This document shows, in pieces, positions 27,001 to 57,835 of a DNA stretch of 64,000 nucleotides. Positions within the stretch are counted from its first letter, which is position 1; each line of letters starts with the position of its first letter. The DNA is from Phoronis australis. Its lineage: Eukaryota > Phoronida > Phoronidae. Under the pieces are notes generated by a model. That model was not told the origin of the DNA. It saw nothing but the letters and a program-made list of their open reading frames with translations, and did not search any database. A program made the translations under genes and the position numbers. The DNA lies in assembly GCA_002633005.1 (NCBI GenBank), contig NMRA01000264.1, positions 380,859 to 444,858 on the forward strand, in the 5' to 3' direction.

Positions 27001-30000
27001 ACAATATTGCTAAGTTATTAAAATAAAAAATATATATGATTATTTCCGATACCAAGCATTCTTAAACTTGTATATTCATCACATGAAACTGATATCTTAT
27101 AAACAGAAAAAATAATTTATTGTTCCTGTAAATACATTAAGTTTGCTACTACCATAAAACTGTTCCTGTAAATACCTCAAGTTTGCTACTGCAATAAAAC
27201 AAATTAATATGTAAATTAGATGGAGTTTACATTCTAATCATGTATACACATTAATATCACTATGTTAATATGTTTACATTGCAGTAAAACTCTTACTGTT
27301 TGAAAGAAAAATTTGCACTGATTACTCACAGCTTGAAGTTTCTGTTTTTCTTCTTCAATGTCCTTTGAGTTGTCGATGACTTTTTCGACAATCTTTGTTT
27401 CGACTCGGGTCTCAACAACTTTCTCAGGAACGGCGACAGTTTCTGGTAAACCTTAAATATAAAGAAATTAGGTGTCAGGTTTCCTTAAAGACATTAGGTG
27501 TCAGGTTACATTAAAGACATTAGGTGTCAGGTTACCTTAAAGACATTAGGTGTCAGGTTACCTTAAAGACAATGGTGTCAGGTTACCTTAAAGACATTAG
27601 GTGTCAGGTTACCTTAAAGACATTAGGTATCAGGTTACCTTGAAGACATTAGGTGTCAGGTTACCTTAAAGATATTAGGTGTCAGGTTACCTCAAAGACA
27701 TTAGGTATCAGGTTACCTTAAAGAAATTAGGTGTCAGGTTACCTTAAAGACATTAAGCATCAGGATACCGTAAAGCGAAAACAAAGATAACTACCACTAA
27801 TGTCTCAACAATAAAAAAAAACATCATAAGGGGCAAATTTTATTTTCTTTTTACTCACAGATGATAGTAAAATTTTTCTAAAACCACTTTTTGGAGATGA
27901 TGCGATACCATCATTTCTAAAATTTACCGGTACACCAACCTCTATTCTATTTACATTCATTTGGCACCATGTTTTTGCTGGTAATAGGCTACATATTCGT
28001 GTAAATAGAAATTTAGAAATCATGTTAAAAGGTTATAAAAGGTTATAACTTCAGTCTTTTGAATTGGTGCCACTACCTTTTCCTGTGTTGCAGCTGCCAT
28101 CACACAAGAAAGTGGATTCATTGTATCCCGAGAATACTCAATTGACAGTAAAACTGCAGTCTGTTGACAGCATACCTTTTAGAATATGTTATTCAGTTAA
28201 TAGTAAATAAATAAACAAATCAATGATAATAACTTGGGATGGTATCTTCAATCTGGGAAAATAAAAAAATGGATTTTTTCATACAAAAGAATTTGATTGT
28301 CTGTAAATTTCAGGACCAATAAATTTATTACTTTCTTATCAACCAACTATTCTCATTTAACTTACAAACACACAGGTTTTAGGAAACACTAATTCTTTCA
28401 GTGACTGTAACAATCAAGTTCCAGTATCCATTACACAATACATAAATACGCTGAATACAGCCAACTTCCCTACCTGTCGGTACTCCACCATTAGGGACGG
28501 GGGCCTGCCCCATCAACATGGCCTTTAACTTCTCTATCTCCTCCTGATACTGACGCAGGAGAGCGTCTTTTGGATCCTCGTTAATCTTCGGCTTATTCTT
28601 AATATTCTTTGCACGGTTGGCGTAGCGCAGCGTACTGAGCGTCTCATCATAGTTGTTATCGGCCGGCGATAGGCACGCCACCATTAGAGTCTTTGTGTTT
28701 CCACCGAGAGAGTCTTGCAGAAGACGTGTCAGCTTGGAGTCACGATACGGAATGTGCTTCGATTTGCCATCAACGAGGGCTGAGATCACGTTACCAAGAG
28801 CTGATAGTGATAGATTAATTTTGGTGGCCTCTTTGAGCCTATTTCCTGTGGCGCCTGTGAGAAAACAGTGTACCATTATCGGTTTCATTTATACCCTTGT
28901 TTGCAAAATACTGTCTTTAATAGACTAACTCCCACACTGGATGAATTAGTTTTAATATAATTCCAAATGTTTTTGTCTTATAAAAATAGAGAAAATTACC
29001 GAAATCTTGAATTGAAATATAAGATGGATAGACCTTTCAGTGGCATGCAGCCACTTGGGAATTTTACTGAGCTAAATGGCAACATCTCTCTAATTTCCTA
29101 TAAGAGTTGGAATATTTTTAATATTTCAAAAGCTTCGAGCATTATAAACAAGACCAAAGCTGAGTGTTGAAATGCGCCCACGAATGCATCGCACATGGTG
29201 TGCTTTAAGGGTTATTTATTTGTATCATAAAAATGGCCACTAGATGGCGCAAAAACGTACAATCCATCCAAATGCAGCTATGGATGCAAAACAAAACAGA
29301 GCTACCACTAGGAGGCGCCACAGTAGTCAGTCACCATCATCAAATGTCCTCTTCACACTGAGAAAATTTCAATTTTCAAACCATCGCTAGAAGGATTTGG
29401 TTGACCAGGGTTTGAAAACAGCAAAAATGGCCACTAGGTTGCGCAAAATACCTAGATTCCATCCAAAAACAGGAGCAAAGCGTCATCTCTTCAATAGCTG
29501 CCTATATTCAAAATTTTATGAAAATCTGTTTTGGACCTTTGAAGATACAGAGGCAAACGTAAAAAACTAAATTGCCACTAGGGGGCACACGAGCGGTCAG
29601 ATTCATCTGAAAGTTGTCGTTGTTTGTTGTCAACATCATTTAAATACACTCGCTAAATCAAGTAAAGATCCTGCAAACGGTTTAGGAAATACAGTCATGA
29701 GCGCAAAAAAACTGCCAACAGGAGTTAAAATATACATGCTAATTTTCACAATTATCCTGAAAGTGGTTTGGTTGATAGACGAGTGGAAGCCAAAAAACAG
29801 ACTCGAAAACAGTAAAAATGGCCACTAGGTGGCGCAAACTAGGTCGAATCTATCTGACAATGGAGAGATGGCATCAACTCATTAACAGATGCGTGTATGC
29901 CAAATTTTATGAAAATACATTGAGGACTTTGAAGACAGAGAGGTAAACGTAAAAAAATAAAATTGCCACTAGGTGGCACACCAGTAGTCAGATCTGTCTG

Positions 30001-33000
30001 ATAGTCATCATCCTGCGTTATTAACATCATATAAATGCACTTACTAAATTTAGTAAAGATCCTGCAAACGGTTTAGGAGATACAGCCATAGGCGCAAAAA
30101 AAAATAATTGCCACTGGGAGGCACCACAGTAGTTGAAGTCGTCGGAAAACCATCGTCAGCCGTCCACTTCTTAGTAAAAACATACATGAAAATTTTCGCA
30201 ATCATCCTTTGAGCGGCTTGGTTGACGGAGGGATGGACGGCAAAAACAGTAAAAATGGCCACTAGGTGGCGCAAAATACCTCGAATCCATCCGAAAACAA
30301 AAGGATAGCATCACCTCATTAATAGATTCCTATGTGCCAAATTTCATGAAAATCGGTTGAGGACCTTTCAAGATACAGAGGCAAGCGTAAAAAAACTAAA
30401 ATTGCCACCAGGGGTACAACGGTATTTGGGTCGGTCCGAAACTCGTCGCCCTCTGTTGTCAACCCCATAGGAACACACCTGCCAAATTTCAATAAGATCC
30501 TCTAAGGGGTTTAGGAGATACAGCTGTGGACGCCGGACGCCAGGACGTACAGACAGAGATGACGGCAATATGCACCCACATATAAATACTGCTTCTAATC
30601 TTTTATACAAACACATAAAGATATTCCACTAGACTGCCACACTGTGTCCCTAATTGGTAAGATGTTACTTTTACTCCCGAGACGTGTTCTTTTCCGAGAC
30701 AAAAACACTGCTCAATGACACTGACAATTACTCAGTGAAATCAAACACAACTGTTTACAATGCACAAATAACAACACATACCTGTCTTGGCCTGCCGCTC
30801 ACTTCCTGCCAAATCCACCAGATTTAGCTTGCCCGCTCGAATGTGTTCCTCCCCTGATTGGTCTGGCTCAGACATCTCCAAGTTGATTGTGAATATGGAG
30901 TGACTCCTGGAGGAGTCTGCGTTCATCAGCGTGGCACCAACAGATCTGTTCTTCCAGCCTTGAGCCATAACTTTTGCACAGTCCTGTACATTGTGAACAG
31001 GGTGCATTGTAAGACCTAGAGCGAAAAGTTTTAACATACATTGAATTGAATCCAAGCAGGTGGAGTCGTGTTTTATTATTCACTTTTATGAATGCCATTC
31101 ACATTCTGAATGGAAGACACTGAGAGAAGTGTACATAAAAGTAACATAATTTAATGCCTTTTCCTGACTATAGCGAATTCTGAGCAGGAAATGGTGAACA
31201 TTTGGATTAAAAACGAAAAGCTACCTCCTTAAAATGAAAGTAAACAATTGTTCAGAGGAATTCTTTGATGAAAAACATCTTTTCTTTTTCTCAGTAAGGT
31301 TATGTTTCATATTTCAATCCCACATCAATCTTTAAAAGATATGTTTTAAAACCTACATTAAACTAATACTAATGAATGCAACAAACAAAAACAGTTCATG
31401 TTAAACTTTTCAAAATTTAGAATCAGTGAAAGTTACAGCAGAAGACTTACCGTTAACATAAACTCCTTTTTCAGGATGTTCGTGAAGGTCCAGTTTCTTC
31501 TTGCTGTCAGCTCCCAATAAATCGCGGATCTCTTCATTGTAAATTTCAAGGTAGGATGCATGGACAAGAAACTTGCAGCCTTCGGTGACGGAAATTGTCT
31601 CAAAAATATGATCAAATGCCCTGCGAAAAAGAAAATACCTTTATTTACTCACAGGATTCTGTTTGCAACAAGAAATAAGTGAATAAATCTCCATTGGTGG
31701 TGGATCTAGGATGCCATAAGGAGGGGTCAACCACAGTTGGGAAAATGTCCACAGAAGGTCTCAATACAGCATGTCAACTGTTTTTTCTTTTGACCATATT
31801 GGGAAGGGGTCTCCCAAAACCCGCCTACGTAGAGTACAAGACAAAGTAATGGACAAAACGCTGCTTTCCAGTCATGATGGCTGATTCTATCAAGAGTCAA
31901 AATAACCAAGCATTATGGGTAATTCCAGCAAAACCCTAAATGAGCACCTTCACTTTCTTCATGACATTCCCAAACATGAAAAAGGCTACTATGATAGTAG
32001 AGTCTGTTTGCCATCAGTCGTCAGGACAGTAAATTATCAGTTCTTTTGCCCCACTAATTTTGCCATGTACTGTATGTTGCTTCTAAAATTGAATGACAGC
32101 ACATTAGTTATAAAGTGATTTATCAAATCAAGGCTTAAAAGCACTGGCAAAATCAGTCAAGTTCAGCGACCAACACTATTCAAGAACTCAAAAATGGTAG
32201 ACTAAATGAGATTCTGGAAGGTAACTACAAATGTGAAGGCACAGGATACACTGTTTGTTGGACTGGATCACCTTAAAGTGATGTAGGACACCATAGAAAC
32301 ATGTCCAAATTTGGTTAACTTCTCAGAAATGAGCGCTTGGATTCATACGAAACTTTCAGATAAATTGATTTTTGCACTCGTCTCTAAAACACTGTTAGAC
32401 ATTGTACCACTTTTGCATGATAAGGTACTAACAATGAAAAGATCCAAAATTCTTAAAACGAAACGAAATGATACTACAAAAAAACTGTAGCAGTGCTTTC
32501 GAAATTTAATCTAGAACATTACCAATGACTTTTGGTTTGTTATAAGCAAGTTGCCATGCAACCAATTTTACTACCTTCTTTGCTAAATTTAACTAAACAG
32601 ACATTACCCACTTAATGACAGATTGATGTAACATTAATTAATCAAATTCCCAAGCTTTTTACTTTCAGAAAATATAGACTTTTACCACAAGTGAAATCTA
32701 CAATTTTGTAAAATTTGGCCAAATACACAAGCTCGTACATAACCTTGAAATTAAAACATCTAATTCATGAATGTTATGCACAGCCTTGTTGGCAAGTCTG
32801 TGAATTCAAATTTTAAATTCAAAGAAAAAATAAAATAAATAATGAATTTCATGAACTAACAACTACGATACTGTGTCAATGAAAATGAATTATACAAAAT
32901 TAATATACAATAGGCTCAGTGAATAATTTAACAAATCAATACTGTCTTGATTTAGTATATAAGGGGGGTACATTGGGCCAGATACTGTGACCTGTGTCCT

Positions 33001-34375
33001 TGGCACTGACACCACTTATTCAGGATTAGTGTTAATAAAAACTCTGCTCTGTAAATGTTTATTATGGATTTAGATTTCTGGTTAAAACTGGAAATATTTG
33101 ATTACTGATTCAGTAACACAGTCCTTAATCAATAAATCTTGATGGATTGGAACAATTTGTTATTGATAGACCTGCAACAGAGACAGTAGTCTAATTAAGT
33201 ATTTATCACACATCAATACTTCCAGTCAATACCAACATGGGCTGTCCTTGATGACAGTTCAAAATTCTGTAGCAGTTTACAAGTGTATCAACTACTAGAG
33301 TCCTTTGTACGAAACGGACTAACTGAAAACAACAAATGATATATTTCACTTTAAACTGAACTCTAAAGTTTACGTCATGACTTTGACTGGCTTAAGGCCC
33401 TTCAAATTATATCAGTTATTTTTCACTACAGAACTCCTAAATTTTAGTATTTCTAAAATCGTTTGGAAAAATACTAATTTCCAGCAAAACTTAATTCTAC
33501 ACAAGATACCGACAAATGCATTCTGTGGATAAAGTGTTCAATGGCCTGCTTCACTAAATGAATTGTAACTTTACCAACTTAAATTTTAATTTAAACCATA
33601 CATAAAAACCAAACAAAAATCCAATCTTGTATATCAAAGCCTTGTGCTATATCTATGAACAATTATGCAACAGACATCTCAAAACAATGTGCCACGAGAG
33701 CTCACCTAATATTTGCACCTACCACGCCCCTCAGAATACAAGCCTACCTTGGAATGATGCCCCTCTGAGTGGGAGGGTCAGTGATACCCTGCATACTGAA
33801 TGACTTCCCGCAGCCAGTTTGACCATAGGCAAATATGGTGCCATTGTAGCCTTCAGTCACACCCTGTGAGAGAATATGTAAAACAGTGCTATGATAAAAG
33901 GGCCAATAAGTCTGACATAACATGCCAACATTTTGAGAACCAGTTTGATGCCCGTTATTTAATGGAGAAATCTGGCTCTCAAAGTGCGTGTACCTTATAT
34001 AAGACTATTAGAGAGAAGAGGTAAACTCCAAAAATACTTTAAAAGTCTCAATAAATCCTTGAGGATTCTTTGTGACAACATTGTTGATCAGTTGAACAAA
34101 CAAATAATAAAAATATAAAAATACTTGATACGACAAACAAGACCTACCTCCACCAACGGATAGGCGATGTCATTATAGATCTGTTCTGTTGTAGAATCTG
34201 TAAAATAAGCTCCGTCAAACGTGAAGCTTTTTGGTGGAGCTTTTTCCTCCGAGGGGTTCTGAATGGAACACTGACCGCGTGCATTGTCCATTGTGACCAC
34301 ACAGGTACATTTCAAGTCCTTCTCCCTCGTGTTCATAGGACGACATCTTACAATAACCTTTACAGCTTCTGCCAT
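14890..34375 (-). CDS. KIF17: KIF17 / OSM-3 family kinesin-2 motor, complete coding region
   Basis: Homodimeric kinesin-2, a plus-end motor for ciliary and dendritic transport. Coding exons (5' to 3'): 34375-34148, 33863-33748, 31620-31451, 31015-30782, 28854-28474, 27451-27330, 26538-26385, 25536-25237, 23925-23818, 23357-23296, 22935-22799, 22401-22366 (microexon), 21549-21434, 21132-21026, 20508-20247, 18753-18650, 18025-17926, 15098-14890. All junctions are GT/AG and phases agree, giving 981 residues with the microexon (human is about 1,030). Motor at about 5-335: P-loop GQTGCGKS 90-97, switch I NADSSRSH 203-210, switch II DLAGSE 239-244; kinesin-2 neck [10 protein letters not shown] near 350. 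Coiled coils follow, then an acidic linker. The tail contains [15 protein letters not shown] and a terminal basic KGKKKKK cluster like the nuclear-localisation end of KIF17. The start [15 protein letters not shown] and [15 protein letters not shown] match KIF17, not KIF3A or KIF3B. Confidence 0.95.
15723..15838. repeat. About 60-bp imperfect tandem duplication in last KIF17 intron
   Basis: GTACATTATGGTTTATGCA and GTACATTATGATTTATGCA each begin a related block running to a GTTGA-containing end. Two units only. Confidence 0.6.
19323..19398. repeat. Degenerate short tandem repeat (AATATCAAGC-like)
   Basis: Four to five diverged units built on AATATCAAGCRCA lie next to the 19419-19530 hairpin, inside a KIF17 intron. 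Confidence 0.5.
19419..19530. mobile_element. 112-bp foldback MITE in KIF17 intron
   Basis: Left arm GCGTAGATGAAGTAATAT, then ACTCGACATTATTC, is matched in reverse complement by the right end. The arms are roughly 50 bp, with a small loop around CCTTCAGTCTCGG. A near-symmetrical structure like this is typical of non-autonomous DNA elements; no family is assigned. Confidence 0.75.
20247..20508 (-). CDS. KIF17: KIF17 tail exon (most conserved part of the stalk-tail)
   Basis: It encodes [18 protein letters not shown], then [11 protein letters not shown] and [17 protein letters not shown], then [14 protein letters not shown]. These correspond to the human KIF17 segments around [32 protein letters not shown] and DEDNGFWKIPHPVI. 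This is the strongest evidence after the motor that the gene is KIF17. Confidence 0.93.
22366..22401 (-). CDS. KIF17: Candidate 36-nt KIF17 microexon (frame-preserving)
   Basis: The segment is flanked by acceptor GATAACAG and donor GTACAC. It begins and ends in phase 2, so the reading frame is kept whether it is used or skipped. Included, it adds 12 codons reading [12 protein letters not shown] after QQEAMK. Skipped, the flanking exons still join as [14 protein letters not shown], which is how the human protein reads. It is therefore likely an alternative cassette exon; there is no transcript evidence. Confidence 0.6.
23557..23626. repeat. 34-bp tandem duplication
   Basis: Two essentially identical copies of a 34-bp unit beginning AGTTTCACATGTCTTGAGTG lie in the KIF17 intron between exons 23925-23818 and 23357-23296. 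Confidence 0.75.
24257..24334. repeat. 11-bp tandem repeat ATAATGGAAGC
   Basis: About seven units. The first ones read ATAATGGAAGC and the later ones ATAATGCAAGC, showing a single base change spreading through one side. Intronic in KIF17. Confidence 0.8.
25237..25536 (-). CDS. KIF17: KIF17 acidic, proline-rich linker exon
   Basis: A 300-nt exon encoding a low-complexity stretch rich in Pro, Glu, Ser and Gln (for example [20 protein letters not shown]). It corresponds in position to the poorly conserved, presumably disordered region between the coiled coils of KIF17. Phase 1 on both sides. Confidence 0.85.
27120..27201. repeat. 41-bp tandem duplication
   Basis: Two units of TGTTCCTGTAAATAC(A/C)T(T/C)AAGTTTGCTACT with a few changes, in a KIF17 intron. 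Confidence 0.65.
27449..27776. repeat. 26-bp satellite array abutting a KIF17 3' splice site
   Basis: About twelve units of TTAAAGACATTAGGTGTCAGGTTACC with minor variants. On the minus (coding) strand the unit contains TTTAAGGTAACC, and the array begins at the acceptor TTTAAG of the exon 27451-27330. Each unit therefore carries an acceptor- and donor-like AAG/GTAAC string right before a real exon. Confidence 0.85.
28474..28854 (-). CDS. KIF17: KIF17 exon with C-terminal half of motor core and neck
   Basis: It encodes [20 protein letters not shown], then [20 protein letters not shown] and [20 protein letters not shown], ending in the kinesin-2 neck [17 protein letters not shown]. This is the microtubule-binding loop 12 / alpha5 and neck-linker region. 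Sequence identity with KIF17 is very high. Confidence 0.95.
29222..30580. repeat. Diverged tandem array of GCCACTAGGTGGCGC-containing units
   Basis: GGCCACTAGGTGGCGC-like blocks recur near 29232, 29427, 29817 and 30255. They alternate with ATTGCCACTAGGWGGCA blocks near 29572, 29961, 30109 and 30400. Shared connecting text includes AAATTTCATGAAAATC and TTTAGGAGATACAG. The array ends in a GGACGCCGGACGCCAGGACG string. It fills most of one KIF17 intron. No coding capacity. The palindromic core resembles a CTCF-like CCACTAGGTGGCGC site, which may be coincidental. Confidence 0.75.
33748..33863 (-). CDS. KIF17: KIF17 P-loop exon
   Basis: It encodes [20 protein letters not shown], then [19 protein letters not shown]. 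The ATP-binding P-loop is GQTGCGKS. The variable position of GQTGxGKS is Cys, whereas human KIF17 has Ser; this position varies among kinesins, so the motor should be active. Confidence 0.95.
33922..33992. mobile_element. Hairpin MITE, ACCAGTTTTCTCC family
   Basis: TTTTGAGAACCAGTTTGATG and its diverged partner AAATCTGGCTCTCAAAG face each other around CCCGTTATTTAATGG. The orientation is opposite to the copy at 13354. It lies in KIF17 intron sequence directly upstream of the P-loop exon. Confidence 0.6.
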
Positions 34376-34380
34376 AGTTC
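34148..34380 (-). CDS. KIF17: KIF17 first coding exon, preceded by a 5'-UTR intron
   Basis: The ATG at 34375-34373 is chosen because the following [15 protein letters not shown] aligns with the start of KIF17. Only five bases upstream, CTTTTTTCAG forms a strong acceptor at 34390-34381, so the 5' UTR starts in a separate exon further right (not located). Codons run from 34375 to 34148, ending NDIAYPLVE before donor GTAGGT. Confidence 0.9.
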
Positions 34381-35998
34381 CTGAAAAAAGTGTGAAGCAG
34401 TTAACGACAGTTTCATAAACAACTGGACATGGATATCACTTTGATGTGTTACATTTATTAAAAGAACTATGAGTAAGAAGTATGCAGACCAAGAAAATTA
34501 CAATAATTTAGTGAAAGTCTTATCCTATTTTAATTACCAAGTTTATCTTGAAAATGCCGATGGTTTCATAAACAGCAGGACATGAATATCACTTCGTTAC
34601 GTTATACTTATCACATGATCTATCAAAAAGTAATATGCAAAGTAAATGCTCAATCAAAGTAGTAGAACAAAGGTTTCCACCTCAAAACAAGAACCAAGAC
34701 AATGTTTTCAAAGAAATTGCAACTGAGGCTTTATAGCCACAATAAACACATCTTTTTAATCTATATCTCTTACAACTGTGATAAAACTGGTCTTAAATAG
34801 TTCATTATTCACAGTAGAAGTGATTTCTAGATTTGAAAAGAAAGTCCATTACTACTTGGGACCTGGAAAAATACGTTGACATAACCATTTTAAACCCCCA
34901 GTATGTCCTCAAGCACAGATGAACGGACTCACTGGTACCAAAACCTAGCCCAGTATGTCATCAAGCATAGATAAATAGACTCATTTCTAGTCTCTGAGGG
35001 GAACAAGTTGCGATCAATTTTATGGCAATAGTTGGATTGGTAGGTACCTGATTTAGAATTGATTTGAAAACCAGTTACTGCCACTGAACAACAGATACAG
35101 GTAACAGAAGTGAGAAAACTGCATATCCACCAACAGTAGACATCTTATATTTGGTAGAAAACAGTCTCTGAGGAGATGAGACTCAGAATGAAAAAGGTAC
35201 AGTTTGTATATAGTGTTTGACCTCTTGGACACTGGTCAGATAGAGCAGTCCATGATTTTGAGAACCAGGCGATAACTGAATAATTGATTCGTTCTTTAAT
35301 TCAGGGACCTCAGCATAAGACCAGTGCCGACTTCCTGTCACTAGTGTCAGTCTTCAGGACTTCAGGTCATAGACATAAATCATTATTGGCAATTTACCTA
35401 ATCTATAAAGCCTCGATTGGTCAGGAATGATAACAAAAGCCAAAAGAACTTGGGTACAAAGTTATATGTCGCGAAAGTCCCCTTTTGCACGAGTTAACGA
35501 TAGCTATCACCGTCACTGTCACGGCGGTCACACGGGGACACTGACTGACTGAGCAGTGTATCTCCTGGCTACCACTGTAAACAACCTATTTCGGATGTGG
35601 TTTAACGAATATCATCTGAAGACAAGCAGATTATTTCCAGCCCGAGTAGTCTAAGATGTAGTTTAATTTTTGTCCAGCTATATTCCACAAAGTCTTGAAC
35701 TCAAAGCGATTGGAAAATCGTCTTCTTTGTAAAAATTCCAGTCCGAATTAATGGAATCCATCTTGGTTATAAAATATGTGCAGATGCATGCTGGGAAATG
35801 CTTATTTAGCCTAAAATCATGGTCGTTTCCTATTCTTCATTACAAAATTCATGGAAGTTGTATATTGTATGAAATAAGATATTATAATATAATGCCAATC
35901 TATTGGTTATAAATATGTTATCTTTTTCTGTTGTATTTACATCAAAATTTTATATTAAATTCTCAAGAGTATACAGCCTCGTTTTAGATACCGGCAAG
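34381..35998. promoter_or_regulatory. Divergent promoter region between KIF17 and PSMD2
   Basis: The two genes are head to head with 1.6 kb between start codons. The interval must hold the KIF17 non-coding first exon and both transcription starts, though none can be fixed from sequence. The element at 35785-35801 and a YY1-like CCATCTTGG at 35758-35766 suggest a TATA-less housekeeping promoter on the PSMD2 side. A diverged ~147-bp repeat (TTTCATAAACARCWGGACATG near 34410 and 34563) lies at the KIF17 end. Confidence 0.55.
35785..35801 (-). promoter_or_regulatory. ZNF143/STAF-like site
   Basis: On the minus strand it reads GCATTTCCCAGCATGCA, close to the TTCCCAGCATGC core of the ZNF143 (SBS) motif common in housekeeping and bidirectional promoters. 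It lies about 200 bp before the PSMD2 ATG. A motif match only. Confidence 0.5.
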
Positions 35999-56456
<20,458 letters not shown>

Positions 56457-57611
56457 GACAGTTATAGAGAGAAGAGTGTTTGGTGGCCAGTTCTCTGGAC
56501 TCTAGCTACCTGGTTATTGTTGACATCCAGGACATTGTTGTAGATAACTTTGCATCACTTTGTACACTGATTATCAATGTGAATATTGTTCATAAAGTGT
56601 ATATGAACCATTTGTTTCCATTCTTGTGCAGTTCTCTACAGTGAGTGCTGACGTTCAAGTCACACGCAGTTTCATTTTAAAATCATTTTGGAGGTTTTTA
56701 GTATATCAAGTTAGCGAACGTTTTTTCATGTGATAGCATCATGGGTCCACAAAGACTGGGTTGATTTGCTTTAGTTTGAAATTGGCAAGTGACTGTATCA
56801 TTGCATGTTGCTTTGATTGTAAATACTCAAAAATACGAGGTCACATTCTTGGTCTCAAAAACAAAACACGATTCAGCCTTCATCTAAAGTACAGTTCTTA
56901 AATATTTTGTTGACTTGTCGGCAGTGAGGTGTTACCTGGGCGGCCCTCAATAGACCAAGTTTCTTGCTAGAAAAGCAATACTTGGCAAAATCTTGCGAGT
57001 GAAAGCCTAGTGTTTCGCGAGTATTCTGGGTACCTTTGTAACCCATCCTGACAAAATTGCAATTGGTCGTTGAGGTTGGAATGTTGAATTATGAGATATA
57101 GTTCATAAATTATGCATTCCCCAAGCACAGATTTTTTCGCTGCAAGTACAAGCTAGTATACTGCGTCTACTTGGTGCAGCCCTAGCTGTCTGAAGGAATT
57201 CCAGGGGTAGTCAATTGCTTGGCGCAGTGCATCACACATAGGCTGTCCAGGGGTAAAGTTTAGCCAAGTAACTGTTTGCACATCACAGTCTAGAAATAAT
57301 TTACAGAAATTATGTTCATTAGTAATTAAGTTATGCTTACAATCTCAGAGACTTGGCATTTTTACTCAAGTGAGATTTAATTATATTTCAAAAATAATTT
57401 TGTGGAGCTTAAGGCCAAATTTCTGTTCTTAAAGTCTAAAGTCGCTTTTCATAAAAGAGACCCAGCTATCCATTGTTCTATGAAATATGTGCGAACTATA
57501 CTGAATCAAAGCTAAAACCATTTCGAGATGGAGAAGCAACAAGAGCAAACCACAACAGTGATATGTATCCACCGTGCATTGCAAAAGGTATGTTTTTGGG
57601 GTTGCTTATAA
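56457..57611. other. PSMD2 3' UTR and downstream flank
   Basis: This follows the PSMD2 TGA. No canonical AATAAA is close to the stop, so the cleavage site is not assignable. No further coding exon seen. Confidence 0.4.
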
Positions 57612-57755
57612 CAAGGCTTGGAATTTTCTGAGGAAACGTATTTCCACTTTTTTCTCTTATTCCCTCCTCGCATTTTTGTTATATTTCCGCGGAAAAAATC
57701 GGATTTGCCATAAAATTTTCGCCCTAAATTGGTTTCTAACCTCCGCGCATTTACT
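57612..57755. mobile_element. Partial second copy of the hAT-like element
   Basis: CAAGGCTTGGAATTTTCTGA and the later TTATATTTCCGCGGAAAAAA, ATCGGATTTG blocks follow the 5' part of 54991-55502. Homology fades after about 57755. Confidence 0.65.
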
Positions 57756-57769
57756 ACGTAAGCCAACAC

Positions 57770-57835
57770 TGCGTGGATTGGTGTATTGACATGCATTCGT
57801 GTACACGAATGCCTGTCGATCCACCAATCCACGCA
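57770..57835. repeat. 66-bp near-perfect palindrome
   Basis: TGCGTGGATTGGTG and CATTCGTGTA on the left are matched by their reverse complements on the right around a central GTAC. Three or four mismatches over 33-bp arms. It adjoins the end of the hAT-like fragment. Confidence 0.85.

Noticed and set aside
27449-27776. CRISPR-like array
   Set aside because: The units are contiguous tandem repeats without unique spacers, in an animal intron.
14890-34375. Assignment as KIF3A or KIF3B
   Set aside because: The N-terminus, [20 protein letters not shown], the tail [11 protein letters not shown] and the basic C-terminus all fit KIF17/OSM-3 and not the heterodimeric kinesin-2 subunits.
35903-35998. 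Upstream in-frame ATG extending PSMD2
   Set aside because: It would add a hydrophobic stretch unlike any Rpn1; the ATG at 35999 gives the family's charged N-terminus.
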